Notes: a model not told the origin generated them from the letters alone. Positions 30,047 through 40,308 are shown, numbered from the stretch's first letter. The stretch: DNA of 64,000 bases from Scandinavium goeteborgense (GCF_003935895.2 NZ_CP054058.1:3205177-3269176), one strand, 5' to 3'. Translations and numbers: made by a program.

Positions 30047-30373
30047 ATGGCGAAGAAACTGATTGCACTGTGTGCCTGCCCGATGGGGCTGGCACACACC
30101 TTTATGGCCGCGCAGGCACTGGAAGATGCCGCAACCGAAGCCGGTTACGAGGTCAAAATTGAAACCCAAGGGGCCGATGGCATCCAGAACCGGCTAACGC
30201 CGCAGGATATCGCCACCGCCGATATCATCATTCACGCCATTGCCATTACCCCGGAAGACAACGAGCGCTTTGAAACGCGCGACGTCTATGAGATTTCCCT
30301 CCAGGACGCCATTAAAAATGCCGCGGGCACCCTGAAAGAAATCGAAGAGCTGATAGCCGCCGAGCAACAATAA
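30047..30373 (+). CDS. fryB: Fructose-like PTS enzyme IIB, FryB
   Basis: FryB is the IIB phosphocarrier of a fructose-type phosphotransferase system whose sugar is not known. The 108-residue product has the phospho-cysteine motif ALCACPMGLAHTFMAA, typical of fructose-family IIB. ATG 30047 is preferred over 30035 because ATGGAG supplies its ribosome site and the E. coli protein has the same 108 residues. It is the first gene of fryB-fryC-ypdF-ypdE-fryA. In E. coli the same five genes are at another chromosomal position. Confidence 0.92.
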   Translation: MAKKLIALCACPMGLAHTFMAAQALEDAATEAGYEVKIETQGADGIQNRLTPQDIATADIIIHAIAITPEDNERFETRDVYEISLQDAIKNAAGTLKEIEELIAAEQQ

Positions 30374-30397
30374 TCCTCAACAGCAAGGGTGTGTGAA

Positions 30398-31648
30398 ATG
30401 GCAATAAAAAAACGCAGCGCCATTCGTCCTGTCTCGTCTGACGGCGAAAGCATTGCACTGGCAACAACGCCCGTAGAATCGGGCTCTTCCTTCTGGAAAG
30501 AACTCCCTCAGCACATTATGTCGGGCATTTCCCGCATGGTGCCGACGCTTATCATGGGCGGGGTTATTCTCGCCATTTCACAGCTGATTGCATACGTCTG
30601 GCTGGAAATTCCGCCGGACACCGGGATTATGGACGCGCTGAACTCCGGTAAATTCACCGGGTTTAACCTGTCGGTGCTGAAGTTTGGCTACCTGACGGAA
30701 TCGTTCGGCGGGCTGCTGTTCAGCTTCGCCATCCCGATGTTTTCTGCCTTCGTGGCGAACTCCATCGGCGGCAAGCTGGCGTTTCCGGCGGGCTTTATCG
30801 GTGGACTGGTTGCTACTCAGCCGACACTGGTACTGAATTTTGACCCGGAAAAACTGAGCTGGCTGGCCAGCAAACCGGTGCCATCGACCTTTATCGGCGC
30901 ACTGATTATCGCCATCGCCGCCGGGTATCTGGTTAAATGGCTGAACGCCCGAATCGCCGTACCACAGTATCTGCTCGCGTTCAAAAGTACCTTCTTAATT
31001 CCCATCCTTTCCGCGCTGTTCGTGATGCTGGCGATGTATTACGTCATCACCCCGATTGGCGGCTGGCTGAACGGCGGGATGCGGACGCTGCTGCTGGCAG
31101 CAGGTCAGGCGGGCTCAATGATGTACGCCATCGGCATGGCGGCGGCCACGGCCATTGACCTCGGCGGTCCGATTAACAAAGCGGCCGGGTTTGTGGCGCT
31201 CGGTTTCACCACCGATCACGTGCTGCCGATCACCTCCCGTGCGGTGGCGATTGTTATCCCGCCGATTGGTCTGGGCCTTGCTACGCTTATCGACCATCGT
31301 CTGACCGGCAAACGCCTGTTCAGCCCGCAGCTTTATCCGCAGGGTAAAACCGCGATGTTCCTCGCCTTTATGGGCATCAGCGAAGGGGCAATTCCGTTCC
31401 TGCTGGAAAACCCCATCGCCACCCTGCCCGCGTACATGACGGGGGCCATCGCCGGCGCAATGACTGCCTCGGCGCTCGGCGCGGTGCAATGGTTCCCGGA
31501 GTCGGCCATCTGGGCCTGGCCGCTGGTGACCAATCTCGGTGCGTACATGCTGAGTATCGCGGTTGGCGCGGTGATCACCGCCCTGCTGGTGGTGCTTATC
31601 CGCAACAGCCTGCACAAACGTGGCAAGCTGGCCATCGACGCGATGTAA
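30398..31648 (+). CDS. fryC: Fructose-like PTS enzyme IIC, FryC
   Basis: FryC is the membrane channel of the Fry PTS. The 416-residue product begins MAIKKRSA as E. coli FryC does and has about eight to ten membrane segments, with the fructose IIC blocks [36 protein letters not shown] and [15 protein letters not shown] (the GITEGAIPF-type sugar-binding loop). An upstream GTG at 30389 is in frame but less well placed. The next gene ypdF starts 13 bases after its stop. Confidence 0.92.
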   Translation: MAIKKRSAIRPVSSDGESIALATTPVESGSSFWKELPQHIMSGISRMVPTLIMGGVILAISQLIAYVWLEIPPDTGIMDALNSGKFTGFNLSVLKFGYLTESFGGLLFSFAIPMFSAFVANSIGGKLAFPAGFIGGLVATQPTLVLNFDPEKLSWLASKPVPSTFIGALIIAIAAGYLVKWLNARIAVPQYLLAFKSTFLIPILSALFVMLAMYYVITPIGGWLNGGMRTLLLAAGQAGSMMYAIGMAAATAIDLGGPINKAAGFVALGFTTDHVLPITSRAVAIVIPPIGLGLATLIDHRLTGKRLFSPQLYPQGKTAMFLAFMGISEGAIPFLLENPIATLPAYMTGAIAGAMTASALGAVQWFPESAIWAWPLVTNLGAYMLSIAVGAVITALLVVLIRNSLHKRGKLAIDAM

Positions 31649-31661
31649 GAGGAAAACGGAT

Positions 31662-32747
31662 ATGGCTTTACTGACGACGGTTCGTGACTGGATGACGCAT
31701 CAACGGATAGACGCAGTGCTCATTTCGTCACGCCAGAACAAGCTCGCGCATCTGGGCTTTTCGAGCAGTTCGGGCTACGTGCTGGTCACCCGGCGACATG
31801 CGCACATTTTGGTGGATTTTCGCTACTACAGCGATGTCGCCGTCCGCACTCACGGCTACCAGCTGCACCGGCTGGAAAGCGCTCGCCCAATGAGCGCCAT
31901 CGTCAACCAAATCGCGGAAGAAGAAGGGTTACAGCGTATCGGTTTTGAAGGTGAACAGGTGAGCTGGCAAACGGCGAGCGAATGGCTTGAAAGCCTGCGC
32001 CAGGCGCTGGTCAGCGTGTCGCTCGATGCGCTACGCCAGGTAAAAACCGCCGAGGAAATCGCCATTATTCGCGAGGCGTGTCGCATTGCCGACGCCACCG
32101 CCGGCCATATCCGTCGTTTTATCCAGCCCGGCATGCGAGAACGCGAAGTCGCCGCCGAGCTGGAGTGGTTTATGAAACAACAAGGGGCAGAGAAACCCTC
32201 GTTCGATACTATCGTCGCCAGCGGTCCTCGCGGCGCGCTGCCTCATGGCAAAGCGTCAGAGAAAATCATCGTGGCAGGCGAACTGGTGACGCTCGATTTT
32301 GGCGCTCAATACCAGGGATATTGTTCCGATATGACCCGCACCTTTCTGGTTGCGGGCCGCTATGCCAACGTGGAAACCTCGCCGCTGTACGCGGTGTACC
32401 AGACGGTGCTGGAAGCGCAGCTGGCAGCCATTGCCGCCGTGCGTCCGGGCGTGGCGTGTCAGACCGTCGACGCCGCAGCCCGGGAGCACATCACCCACGC
32501 GGGCTACGGGCCGAAATTTGGTCACAACACCGGACATGCCATCGGCATCGACGTGCATGAAAACCCACGTTTTTCACCGTCCGACACCACCCTGCTGCGT
32601 CCTGGAATGTTGCTGACCGTTGAACCCGGTATTTACCTGGAAGACGAAGGCGGCGTGCGCATTGAAGACGTGGTACTGGTCACCGAGGACGGCGCGGAAG
32701 TGCTGTATCACACCCCGAAAACGCTGCTGATGACAGGAGAAGCGTGA
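31662..32747 (+). CDS. ypdF: Aminopeptidase YpdF (M24 family)
   Basis: YpdF is a metal-dependent methionyl/Xaa-Pro aminopeptidase; the E. coli enzyme has weak activity on Met- and Xaa-Pro peptides. The 361-residue product has the creatinase-type N-terminal domain and the pita-bread catalytic domain with metal ligands in [18 protein letters not shown] (two Asp), [15 protein letters not shown] (His) and TVEPGIY plus GVRIEDVV (two Glu). GAGGA precedes ATG 31662. Its last bases overlap the ypdE start. Why a PTS operon carries peptidases is unknown. Confidence 0.93.
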   Translation: MALLTTVRDWMTHQRIDAVLISSRQNKLAHLGFSSSSGYVLVTRRHAHILVDFRYYSDVAVRTHGYQLHRLESARPMSAIVNQIAEEEGLQRIGFEGEQVSWQTASEWLESLRQALVSVSLDALRQVKTAEEIAIIREACRIADATAGHIRRFIQPGMREREVAAELEWFMKQQGAEKPSFDTIVASGPRGALPHGKASEKIIVAGELVTLDFGAQYQGYCSDMTRTFLVAGRYANVETSPLYAVYQTVLEAQLAAIAAVRPGVACQTVDAAAREHITHAGYGPKFGHNTGHAIGIDVHENPRFSPSDTTLLRPGMLLTVEPGIYLEDEGGVRIEDVVLVTEDGAEVLYHTPKTLLMTGEA

Positions 32748-33787
32748 TGGATTTCGCGTTACTGAAAGCGCTAAGTGAAGCCGATGCCATCGCCGCTTCC
32801 GAGCAGGAAGTGCGACAAATTCTGCTGCGCGAAGCCGACGCCTTGGGCAAAGAGGTGCAGTTTGACGGCCTCGGTTCGGTACTCATCCGCCTGAACGAAA
32901 GCCGCGGCCCGAAGGTCATGGTCTGCGCACACATGGATGAAGTGGGCTTTATGGTTCGCAGTATCTCGTCGACAGGCGCTATCGACGTGATTCCAATTGG
33001 CAACGTGCGCATGACCGCTCGCGAACTGCAACCGGTACGGATAACCACCCGCAGCGGCTGCAAAATCAACGGTCTGCTGGACGGCGAGCGTCACGGAAAC
33101 GATGTGGCAAAATTGCGCGTCGATATTGGCGCCTGTAACGCCGATGAAGTCGCCGAAGCGGGCGTGGAGCCAGGCGATCGCGTCACTTTCGCCACAACAT
33201 TCAGCGAACTGCCACACAACCGCGTGATGGGTAAAGCCTTCGACGATCGCCTCGGCTGTTATTTGCTGGTCACGCTACTGCGCGAATTACATTCCACGCC
33301 GCTGAATGCCGAAGTGTGGCTGGTGGCCAGCTCCAGTGAAGAGGTTGGCCTGCGCGGCGGACAAACCGCCACCCGCGCACTTCAGCCCGATCTTGCCCTG
33401 GTGCTCGACACCGCCTGCTGGGCGAAAAACTTTGATTACGGCAGCGACAACCATCGCCAGATTGGCGAAGGCCCGATGCTGGTGATGTACGATAAAACCC
33501 TGATTGCGCCGCCGAAACTGACCGCCTGGGTAGAAGACGCGGCCGCGCAGAATGCCATTTCCCTGCAACGGGATATGTTCAGCAACGGCGGCACCGACGG
33601 CGGAGCGGTACACCTTTGCGGCAACGGCATCCCAACGGTGGTGCTCGGCCCGCCGACGCGCCACGGCCACTGCGCTGCCTCGATTGCCGACGCCGGAGAC
33701 ATTGACCTCACCCACCAGCTACTGGTGGCGCTGCTTCACGATATCGACGCCAAAACCGTTTCTCGTCTGATGGATTTCAGATGCTGA
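32747..33787 (+). CDS. ypdE: Aminopeptidase YpdE (M42 family)
   Basis: YpdE is a cobalt/zinc-dependent M42 aminopeptidase that removes residues one at a time from peptides. The 346-residue product has the family metal ligands in [10 protein letters not shown], the [11 protein letters not shown] aspartate, the catalytic [12 protein letters not shown] glutamates and the final [10 protein letters not shown] histidines. The ATG is in the TGATG overlap with the ypdF stop; a GTG one codon upstream is less likely. It is related to FrvX of the frv PTS operon, another PTS-linked M42 enzyme. Confidence 0.93.
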   Translation: MDFALLKALSEADAIAASEQEVRQILLREADALGKEVQFDGLGSVLIRLNESRGPKVMVCAHMDEVGFMVRSISSTGAIDVIPIGNVRMTARELQPVRITTRSGCKINGLLDGERHGNDVAKLRVDIGACNADEVAEAGVEPGDRVTFATTFSELPHNRVMGKAFDDRLGCYLLVTLLRELHSTPLNAEVWLVASSSEEVGLRGGQTATRALQPDLALVLDTACWAKNFDYGSDNHRQIGEGPMLVMYDKTLIAPPKLTAWVEDAAAQNAISLQRDMFSNGGTDGGAVHLCGNGIPTVVLGPPTRHGHCAASIADAGDIDLTHQLLVALLHDIDAKTVSRLMDFRC

Positions 33788-33809
33788 TTTTGCGCTTAAA
33801 GGAACCGCT

Positions 33810-36305
33810 ATGCTGACTCTCGATTTTCTCTGTCCGTTGCCTAACGGCCTGCACGCCCGCCCGGCCTGGGCGTTGAAGGAACAATGCAGCGCGTGGCAAA
33901 GCGATATTCGCTTTATCAACCACCGCCTGAGCACCCACGCCGATGGCAAAAGCTCGCTGGCGCTGGTCAGCACCGGCACCTTATTCAACGACAGCTGCTC
34001 GCTGGAAATCAGTGGCAGTGATGAAGAACCGGCCCGCCGCGCGCTGGAAATTTATCTCGAACAGCACTTTATCGACAGCGACAGCGTGCTGCCCGCCGTG
34101 GTCTCGCCCACGGCGCACCCGCTGCCGCGTTCACTTTCACGCCTGAATCCCCGTTTACTGACCGGCAACGTGCTCGCCAGCGGCATCGGTTTTGGGGAAA
34201 TCACCCTCTGGCGCAGCGACAGCCTCGACGGCTACCGCGCCATTGCGCCAAGCCCGGAAGATATGACTCGGCTGGAGCACAGCCTGGCGGAACTCGCCGA
34301 CAGCCTGAACCAGCAGCTTCGGTTGCTCGGCGGCGAAAGCAAAACCATACTCAGCGCCCATTTGTCTCTGATTCAGGATGAAGAGTTTGCCAGCAATATC
34401 CGCCGCATCATGCGCGACAATAAGCAAGGTCTGGCGGCGGCGATCATCGATAATATGGACGCTATCTGCGACAAACTGCTGGCATCCAGCAGCGACTATC
34501 TGCGTGAGCGCGCCAGCGACATTCGCGACATCAGCGAACGCTTGCTGCACATTACCTGGCCGCAGCACCGCAATCAGGACGTACTGCGCCTGACCCAACC
34601 CACCATTCTGGTGGCGGAAGATTTAACGCCCAGCCAGTTTCTCGGTCTCGACCTGACGCAGCTCAAAGGCATGGTGCTGGAGAAAACCGGTCGCACTTCG
34701 CACACGCTGATCCTCGCCCGCGCCTCGTCCATTCCAGTGCTCAACGGCTTTAGCGTGGCGGAACTCAGCGGGCTGGAGCATCGCCAGGCGGTACTCGACG
34801 GACAGTGCGGCGTGCTGGTTCCGGAACCGGACGTCGCGGTGATGGGCTATTACACCCTCGCGCGTGAACTCGACGACAAACGCGTGGCGCGCCAGACTGA
34901 GGACGCCGCGTTAACCGCGCTGTCGCGCGATGGGCAGCGCATCGAAGTGGCCGCTAACATCGGCAGCGCACTGGAAGCACCGGGTGCATTCAGCAACGGC
35001 GCGGAAGGCGTGGGCCTGTTTCGCAGTGAAATGCTGTACATGGACCGCCAAACGCCGCCGGACGAGCAGGAACAATTTGAGGCCTATCAACAAGTGCTGC
35101 TGGCGGCGGGCGATAAACCGGTCATTTTCCGCACCATGGATATTGGCGGCGATAAACCACTGAGCTATCTGAATATTCCGCAGGAGGAAAACCCGTTCCT
35201 CGGCTATCGCGCGGTGCGGATTTACCCGGAATTTACCGGGCTGATCCGTACTCAGCTGCGGGCCATTCTGCGGGCGGGCGCTTACGGAAACGCGCAGTTG
35301 ATGATCCCGATGGTGCACAGCCTCGACCAAATTCTGTGGATCAAAAGCCAACTGCAGCAGGTGAAAGCCGAACTTCAGGCCGAAGGATTGCGCTTTGCCG
35401 CCAGCCTGCCGCTGGGGATCATGGTTGAGGTGCCGTCGGTGTGTTACATCATCGACCATTTCTGCGACGAGGTGGATTTCTTCAGCGTCGGCTCCAACGA
35501 TATGACGCAGTATTTATACGCCGTAGATCGCAACAACCCCCGCGTTTCGCCGCTGTACAACCCCATCACCCCGTCGTTCTTGCGGATGCTGCGCCAGATT
35601 GTCAGCGTTGCCCATCGGCACGGAAAATGGGTCGGTATCTGCGGCGAACTGGGTGGCGAAAGCCGTTATCTGCCGCTGTTATTGGGGCTGGAACTGGATG
35701 AACTGAGCATGAGCGGACCGCGTATTCCGGCGGTGAAAAGCCAGCTGCGTCAGCTCGACAGCGCTGCCTGCCGCGAGCTGGCCAACAAAGCCTGTGAGTG
35801 TCGCAGCGCCGATGACATTGAAGCGCTGCTGCGCGAATTCACACCGGAAGACGACGCGCGTCCGCTGCTGGCGCTGGAGAATATTCTGTTCACCGACCGT
35901 CCTTTGCGCAAAGAGCAGATTATCCAGCTGCTGTGCGGCAATCTGGCGGTCAACGGGCGCACCGAGCATCCGCTGGAACTGGAAGAGGATATCTGGCAGC
36001 GTGAAGAAATCGTCACCACCGGCGTCGGGTTTGGCGTGGCGATCCCGCATACCAAATCGGCGTGGATCCGCCACTCGAGCATCAGCCTCGCGCGGCTGCC
36101 TGCGTTAACCGACTGGCAGTCGGAGATGGGCGACGTCGAACTGGTGATTATGCTCACGCTCGGCGAGCACGAAGGCATTAACCACGTGAAGGTTTTCTCC
36201 CAGCTGGCGCGCAAACTGGTCAATAAAGCCTTCCGTCAGTCGTTGCTGGAAGCCACCGATGCGCAGGCGATTCTGACACTGTTGAACGAAGAACTGAGCC
36301 TGTAG
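33810..36305 (+). CDS. fryA: Multiphosphoryl transfer protein FryA (HPr-EI-EIIA fusion)
   Basis: FryA passes phosphate from phosphoenolpyruvate through three fused modules to FryB. The 831-residue product (same as E. coli) has an N-terminal HPr domain with His15 in LHARPA, an enzyme I domain with His298 in KTGRTSHTLILAR and the PEP-binding end FFSVGSNDMTQYLYAVDRNN, and a C-terminal fructose-type IIA domain with His747 in VAIPHTKS. All three phosphorylation sites are intact, so the chain should be functional independently of ptsHI. It is the last gene of the cluster and is convergent with the AraC-type gene. Confidence 0.95.
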   Translation: MLTLDFLCPLPNGLHARPAWALKEQCSAWQSDIRFINHRLSTHADGKSSLALVSTGTLFNDSCSLEISGSDEEPARRALEIYLEQHFIDSDSVLPAVVSPTAHPLPRSLSRLNPRLLTGNVLASGIGFGEITLWRSDSLDGYRAIAPSPEDMTRLEHSLAELADSLNQQLRLLGGESKTILSAHLSLIQDEEFASNIRRIMRDNKQGLAAAIIDNMDAICDKLLASSSDYLRERASDIRDISERLLHITWPQHRNQDVLRLTQPTILVAEDLTPSQFLGLDLTQLKGMVLEKTGRTSHTLILARASSIPVLNGFSVAELSGLEHRQAVLDGQCGVLVPEPDVAVMGYYTLARELDDKRVARQTEDAALTALSRDGQRIEVAANIGSALEAPGAFSNGAEGVGLFRSEMLYMDRQTPPDEQEQFEAYQQVLLAAGDKPVIFRTMDIGGDKPLSYLNIPQEENPFLGYRAVRIYPEFTGLIRTQLRAILRAGAYGNAQLMIPMVHSLDQILWIKSQLQQVKAELQAEGLRFAASLPLGIMVEVPSVCYIIDHFCDEVDFFSVGSNDMTQYLYAVDRNNPRVSPLYNPITPSFLRMLRQIVSVAHRHGKWVGICGELGGESRYLPLLLGLELDELSMSGPRIPAVKSQLRQLDSAACRELANKACECRSADDIEALLREFTPEDDARPLLALENILFTDRPLRKEQIIQLLCGNLAVNGRTEHPLELEEDIWQREEIVTTGVGFGVAIPHTKSAWIRHSSISLARLPALTDWQSEMGDVELVIMLTLGEHEGINHVKVFSQLARKLVNKAFRQSLLEATDAQAILTLLNEELSL

Positions 36306-36308
36306 CGC

Positions 36309-37166
36309 TTACTGGAACCGCGCGCGATACTCTCCCGGCGTCAGCCCGAACTGACGCCGGAACAATCGGCTGAAATAGTCCCCATCCGGATAACCGCAGC
36401 GCAGCGCCACATCGCCAATCGACAGCTGATATTTTTGCAAAATCATCCGCGCTTTCGCCATTCTCACCCAGCGCAGGTAATCGACAAAACTCATGGTGCC
36501 CTGCTGGCTGAAGAGTCGCGACAGGTGATTTGGCGTGATATTGAAAAACGCCGCCACGTCTTCCCGCGTCAACGGTCTGGCGTAGTTATCCTGGATCCAG
36601 TTGCAGATACTTTGATAAAGAAACTGCGGGCGCGACGGCACAGCACCCACTTCAGTGACTGTACTTTTTCGGCACAGATGCAGAAAACTCAACGCCAGCG
36701 GCTGGATGATTTGCTGCTCCAGCGGCGAACGGCTGAGCAATGTCAGCGCGGTAAGCATCGCCTCCCCTTCACCGTGCTGCTGATGCGGAAACTCCACCTT
36801 TCGCAGCGGCGCGGGCGTATTGCCGTTGCGGCTGTCGTAAAACGCCATCCCGATCCACGCCGGGGCGAAAACCATACTCAGCACCATCGCCGAACGCGTA
36901 AACATCGGCTGATTGGCGGCACGCGGCGGAATAAACAGCATTTCGCCCTGAGCCAGCGTGTGCTGCGTTTCATCCAGCGCATTGCCGTATTCACCGCGGA
37001 GCACAATTTCAAGGCGCGGCATATCCAGACATAGCGCCCCGGCGGGCAGTGATTTTGCCGAACGGGCAAACCATACGCGGCCCAGGCGCTGCGGGTTGAG
37101 CACCAGCCCGCTGAGCAAATCGGCAAAGAAACGGCGGTCGGCAGGAAGGGGGGTCACCGGCATCAT
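36309..37166 (-). CDS. ypdC: AraC-family regulator YpdC
   Basis: This AraC/XylS-type regulator probably controls the fry genes. The 285-residue product has an N-terminal cupin-like sensing part (LEIVLRGEYGN, EMLFIPPRAANQP) and a C-terminal double helix-turn-helix (LTREDVAAFFNITPNHLSRLF; LSIGDVALRCGYPDGDYFSRLFRRQFG). An upstream methionine would add 21 residues, but MMPVTP matches the E. coli YpdC start and length. The gene is convergent with fryA, 3 bases apart. The E. coli two-component pair ypdA-ypdB, next to ypdC there, is not in this window. Confidence 0.9.
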   Translation of the reverse strand: MMPVTPLPADRRFFADLLSGLVLNPQRLGRVWFARSAKSLPAGALCLDMPRLEIVLRGEYGNALDETQHTLAQGEMLFIPPRAANQPMFTRSAMVLSMVFAPAWIGMAFYDSRNGNTPAPLRKVEFPHQQHGEGEAMLTALTLLSRSPLEQQIIQPLALSFLHLCRKSTVTEVGAVPSRPQFLYQSICNWIQDNYARPLTREDVAAFFNITPNHLSRLFSQQGTMSFVDYLRWVRMAKARMILQKYQLSIGDVALRCGYPDGDYFSRLFRRQFGLTPGEYRARFQ

Positions 37167-37220
37167 CTGGCCCTGAAAATGGCAAACGATGAGTGTAACC
37201 CGATGGCGGGAAATGTGAAC

Positions 37221-37243
37221 GCCCGGCACGTCACGTACCGGGC
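37221..37243. terminator. Hairpin at the 3' end of the hydrolase gene
   Basis: GCCCGG-N11-CCGGGC lies just after the hydrolase stop on the minus strand and upstream of ypdC. There is no T-run; it could protect or end the hydrolase transcript. Confidence 0.45.
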
Positions 37244-37250
37244 TGAGCGA

Positions 37251-38081
37251 TTACGATTTCAGGAACGTCAGCAAATCTTCGTTAATCTGCTGCTTATGGG
37301 TGGTGCAGATGCCATGAGAGCCGCCTTTGTAGACCTTCAGCTCCGCGTCGGGCAGCGTTTCAGCCGCCACTTTGCCGCAGGTTTCGAACGGCACAATCTG
37401 ATCGTCATCACCGTGGATAACCAGCGTCGGGATGGTCATGCGTTTTAAGTCTTCACGCAGGTCGGTTTCCGAAAACGCTTTAATGCAGTCATAAAGCCCT
37501 TTGATCGAACCCTGTAATCCCTGCGCCGTGAAGCTCGCCCGCACTGCTTCTGACGCGCTTGCCCCTGAGCGGTTATAGCCGTAAAACGCCTCCGACAGCT
37601 CATGGAAGAACGCGCCGCGATCGTTCACGACGCCCTGACGGATACCGTCGAATACCTCGATGGGCACACCGTTGGGGTTGAAATCGGTTTTCACCATAAT
37701 CGGCGTCACCGCGCTGATCAGCACCGCTTTTGCCACTCGCTCTGTGCCGTGGCGGCCAATGTAGCGCGCCACTTCGCCACCGCCAGTGGAATGCCCGACG
37801 TGCACCGCATCCTTCAAATTAAGATGGGCAGTGAGTTCCGCCAGATCGTCAGCATACTGATCCATGTTATTGCCGTCCCATGTCTGCGAAGAACGCCCGT
37901 GGCCGCGCCTGTCGTGGGCGATCACCCGGAAACCTTTCTCGCCCAAAAACAGCATCTGGTCTTCGAACGCATCCGCCGTCAGAGGCCAGCCGTGGCTGAA
38001 TACCACTGGCTGCCCGCTCCCCCAGTCTTTGAAATAGAGAGTGCTGCCATCTTTTAGGGTCAATTTGTCGTAACCGCTCAT
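37251..38081 (-). CDS. Alpha/beta hydrolase, non-haem chloroperoxidase-like
   Basis: The 276-residue product is a cytoplasmic alpha/beta-hydrolase of the group often labelled non-haem chloroperoxidase or arylesterase. It shows the oxyanion HGWP motif (FSHGWPLT), the nucleophile elbow GHSTGGGE (Ser), the acid in [11 protein letters not shown] and a late histidine in GGSHGI. The frame is open further upstream, but AGGAGATCCC directly precedes ATG 38081. It is divergent from the gluconate permease gene. The natural substrate cannot be told from sequence; an ester or lactone is plausible, and a lactone would suit its gluconate-transport neighbour. Confidence 0.82.
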   Translation of the reverse strand: MSGYDKLTLKDGSTLYFKDWGSGQPVVFSHGWPLTADAFEDQMLFLGEKGFRVIAHDRRGHGRSSQTWDGNNMDQYADDLAELTAHLNLKDAVHVGHSTGGGEVARYIGRHGTERVAKAVLISAVTPIMVKTDFNPNGVPIEVFDGIRQGVVNDRGAFFHELSEAFYGYNRSGASASEAVRASFTAQGLQGSIKGLYDCIKAFSETDLREDLKRMTIPTLVIHGDDDQIVPFETCGKVAAETLPDAELKVYKGGSHGICTTHKQQINEDLLTFLKS

Positions 38082-38266
38082 GGGATCTCCTGGTTCATGG
38101 TCATGCTGACGCCGGATGGCGCAGCGGTGCTTAAGAAGCATATGCCAGATTTGAAATCGATCACGTTTATCGAACAAATATTATTCAAATCGATAAATCT
38201 TCCGGATATTTGAAGCCCGTCGCAAAGTGTTAATAAATGTGTCTGCGTGTATTTACAACCCCTGCC

Positions 38267-38296
38267 ATGTTACCAGTATCATGTTACCGGTATCAG
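38267..38296. promoter_or_regulatory. Two tandem GntR-type operators
   Basis: ATGTTACCAGTATCAT (38267-38282) and ATGTTACCGGTATCAG (38281-38296) are near-identical, overlapping by two bases, 70-100 bases upstream of the gluconate permease start. They resemble the ATGTTACC...GTATCAT-type operators that GntR uses to repress gluconate genes in E. coli. They support gluconate as the substrate. Confidence 0.72.
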
Positions 38297-38364
38297 TGAT
38301 AAACGCAGGGATTAAGCCAGGCTATCACTACCCTTTTCGCTGTCACGCTACAGAGGATACAAAG

Positions 38365-39741
38365 ATGACAGAAGTTACGAACGCATTGGGAGCCGGTACG
38401 CTGCTCGGCATCGCAGCAGGGGCAGTCGCCCTGTTGCTGGTCTTGATCATGCGCTTCAAAGTGCATGCCTTTTTAGCCTTAACCCTGGTCAGCATCGTGG
38501 TGGCGCTGCTGACGAAAGTGCCTTTCGACAAAGTAGTACCGACGCTGCTGACTGGCTTCGGCGGCACGCTGGCAGGCGTTGCGCTGCTGGTGGGTCTGGG
38601 AGCGATGATTGGCCGACTGCTGGAAGTCTCCGGCGGTGCAAAAGTGCTGGCTGATACGCTGATTAACAAATTTGGTGAGCAACGTGCGCCATTCGCACTG
38701 GGCGTGGCATCGCTGCTGTTCGGCTTCCCAATCTTCTTCGACGCCGGTCTGGTGGTGATGCTGCCGATTATCTTCAGCGTCGCTAAACAGTTTGGCGGCT
38801 CCACGCTGAAATACGCCTTCCCGGCAGCGGGTGCGTTTGCAGTAATGCACGCGCTGGTTCCGCCCCATCCGGGCCCGGTTGCCGCGGCTGAACTGCTCGG
38901 CGCAAACATTGGCCTGCTGGTGATTGTCGGTCTGATTATCGCCCTGCCAACCTGGTATCTCGGCGCGTACCTGTACGGCCTGTACGCCGGGAAGAAATTC
39001 GACATTAAACTGCCGACCTCTTTCCTCGGTGCGGTCGAAGCCGATCCTGACCACAAGCCACCTTCATTCGGCATGGTATTGACCATTCTGCTGATGCCGC
39101 TGGTGCTGATTTTCCTGGAAACCGGCCTCAACACCGCGATTGTGCTGGGTTGGGTGGCGAAAGACGACACGCTGGTCAACTTCCTGCGCATGCTCGGTAA
39201 AACCCCGGTGGCCTTGCTGATTACCGTGTTCTTCTCCCTGATGGTATTCAGCCGCCAGCACAGCCTGAAGCATCTGGAAAAAATCTGTGACGGCGCATTA
39301 GGCCCAATCTGCGGCATCATTCTGGTGACTGGCGCGGGCGGTATGTTCGGTGGCGTTCTGCGCGCCAGCGGCATTGGCGACGCGCTGGCAGGCGTGTTGT
39401 CCGATACCGGCATGCCGGTCATCGTGGCGGCGTTCGTCATTGCGACGGCGCTGCGTGTGGCGCAGGGTTCCGCCACGGTGGCGTTGACCACGACCGCCGC
39501 GCTGGTTGCGCCGATGGTCCACGCTACAACCGGTATCAGCCAGCTAGACCTGTGCTTTATCGTGGTCGCCATCGCCGGTGGCGCAACAGTGCTGTCTCAC
39601 GTGAACGACTCCGGTTTCTGGCTGGTTGGCCGCTTCCTCGAAATGGATGAAAAGACCACGCTGAAAACCTGGACGGTGATGGAAACGCTGCTCGGCGGCC
39701 TCGCCTTCCTGTTCGCGCTGATCGGTAGCATGATCTTCTAA
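38365..39741 (+). CDS. Gluconate:H+ symporter of the GntP family
   Basis: This is an inner-membrane permease of the GntP family (gluconate and related sugar acids). The 458-residue product has about 12-14 membrane segments and the family blocks TGFGGTLAGVALLVGLGAMIG, LFGFPIFFDAGLVVMLPI, MHALVPPHPGPVAAAELLGA, ALRVAQGSATVALTTTAAL and LSHVNDSGFWLVGRF. ATG 38365 has GAGG about 9 bases upstream and gives the normal family length. Tandem GntR-type operators precede it and a terminator follows, so it is a single-gene unit. Which of the E. coli paralogues it corresponds to is not decided. Confidence 0.9.
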   Translation: MTEVTNALGAGTLLGIAAGAVALLLVLIMRFKVHAFLALTLVSIVVALLTKVPFDKVVPTLLTGFGGTLAGVALLVGLGAMIGRLLEVSGGAKVLADTLINKFGEQRAPFALGVASLLFGFPIFFDAGLVVMLPIIFSVAKQFGGSTLKYAFPAAGAFAVMHALVPPHPGPVAAAELLGANIGLLVIVGLIIALPTWYLGAYLYGLYAGKKFDIKLPTSFLGAVEADPDHKPPSFGMVLTILLMPLVLIFLETGLNTAIVLGWVAKDDTLVNFLRMLGKTPVALLITVFFSLMVFSRQHSLKHLEKICDGALGPICGIILVTGAGGMFGGVLRASGIGDALAGVLSDTGMPVIVAAFVIATALRVAQGSATVALTTTAALVAPMVHATTGISQLDLCFIVVAIAGGATVLSHVNDSGFWLVGRFLEMDEKTTLKTWTVMETLLGGLAFLFALIGSMIF

Positions 39742-39796
39742 TGTGAGCTAAATCACTTCAAAGATCCGATCACAGTCAGTATCATGGTCAGACCCT

Positions 39797-39830
39797 AAAC
39801 CCTCGTCCTGTACGACGAGGGTTTTCTTTT
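39797..39830 (+). terminator. Terminator after the gluconate permease gene
   Basis: AAACCCTCGTC-CTGTAC-GACGAGGGTTTTCTTTT is a strong stem with T-run. Confidence 0.92.
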
Positions 39831-39875
39831 GGAAACAAGTAGCTGGATCTCAACCTGGAAAACATGGAGTCAACA

Positions 39876-40286
39876 ATGACCAGACCCGCCATCATCATTA
39901 ATGAGTTCGATGCCGAACGCATTGACCGCCTGCTGGAACGACCAGAGTGGGCAACTTCCCCGGTTGCGGCTGCGCTGAATGACGAACTGGATCGGGCGCA
40001 GATGTGCTCCCCGCAGGAGATGCCGCACAATGTGGTCAGCATGAATAGTCAGGTCCGCTTCCGCGATTTGAGCACTCAGGAAGAACGTGTGCGTACGCTG
40101 GTGTTCCCGGTCAATATGACCGACAGCGCAACGCAGCTTTCCGTTCTGGCACCGGTCGGGGCGGCACTGCTTGGCCTTCGCGTGGGCGATTCTATTCACT
40201 GGTCGCTGCCAAATGGCACCGAAACGCACTTAGAAGTGCTCGAGCTGCTGTATCAGCCAGAAGCCTCCGGTGAATTTAACCGCTAA
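39876..40286 (+). CDS. rnk: Regulator of nucleoside diphosphate kinase, Rnk
   Basis: Rnk is a GreA/GreB-like protein that binds RNA polymerase and was found by its effect on nucleoside diphosphate kinase levels. The 136-residue product ([45 protein letters not shown]) matches E. coli Rnk in length when started at ATG 39876; an in-frame ATG 12 bases earlier overlaps the GGAG ribosome site. Its E. coli neighbour is rna; here the fry-gluconate insert lies between them. A small stem-loop terminator follows. Confidence 0.95.
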   Translation: MTRPAIIINEFDAERIDRLLERPEWATSPVAAALNDELDRAQMCSPQEMPHNVVSMNSQVRFRDLSTQEERVRTLVFPVNMTDSATQLSVLAPVGAALLGLRVGDSIHWSLPNGTETHLEVLELLYQPEASGEFNR

Positions 40287-40308
40287 GCGCATCTGAATGA
40301 CTTTTCAG

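Noticed and set aside
32744-32746. GTG start for ypdE one codon before the ATG
   Set aside because: The ATG at 32747 forms the usual TGATG coupling with the ypdF stop and matches the E. coli N-terminus.
38343-39572. Open frame of about 409 codons antisense to the gluconate permease gene
   Set aside because: Low-complexity Ser/Thr/Ala/Pro composition typical of the reverse complement of a membrane protein gene; no start signal or family features.
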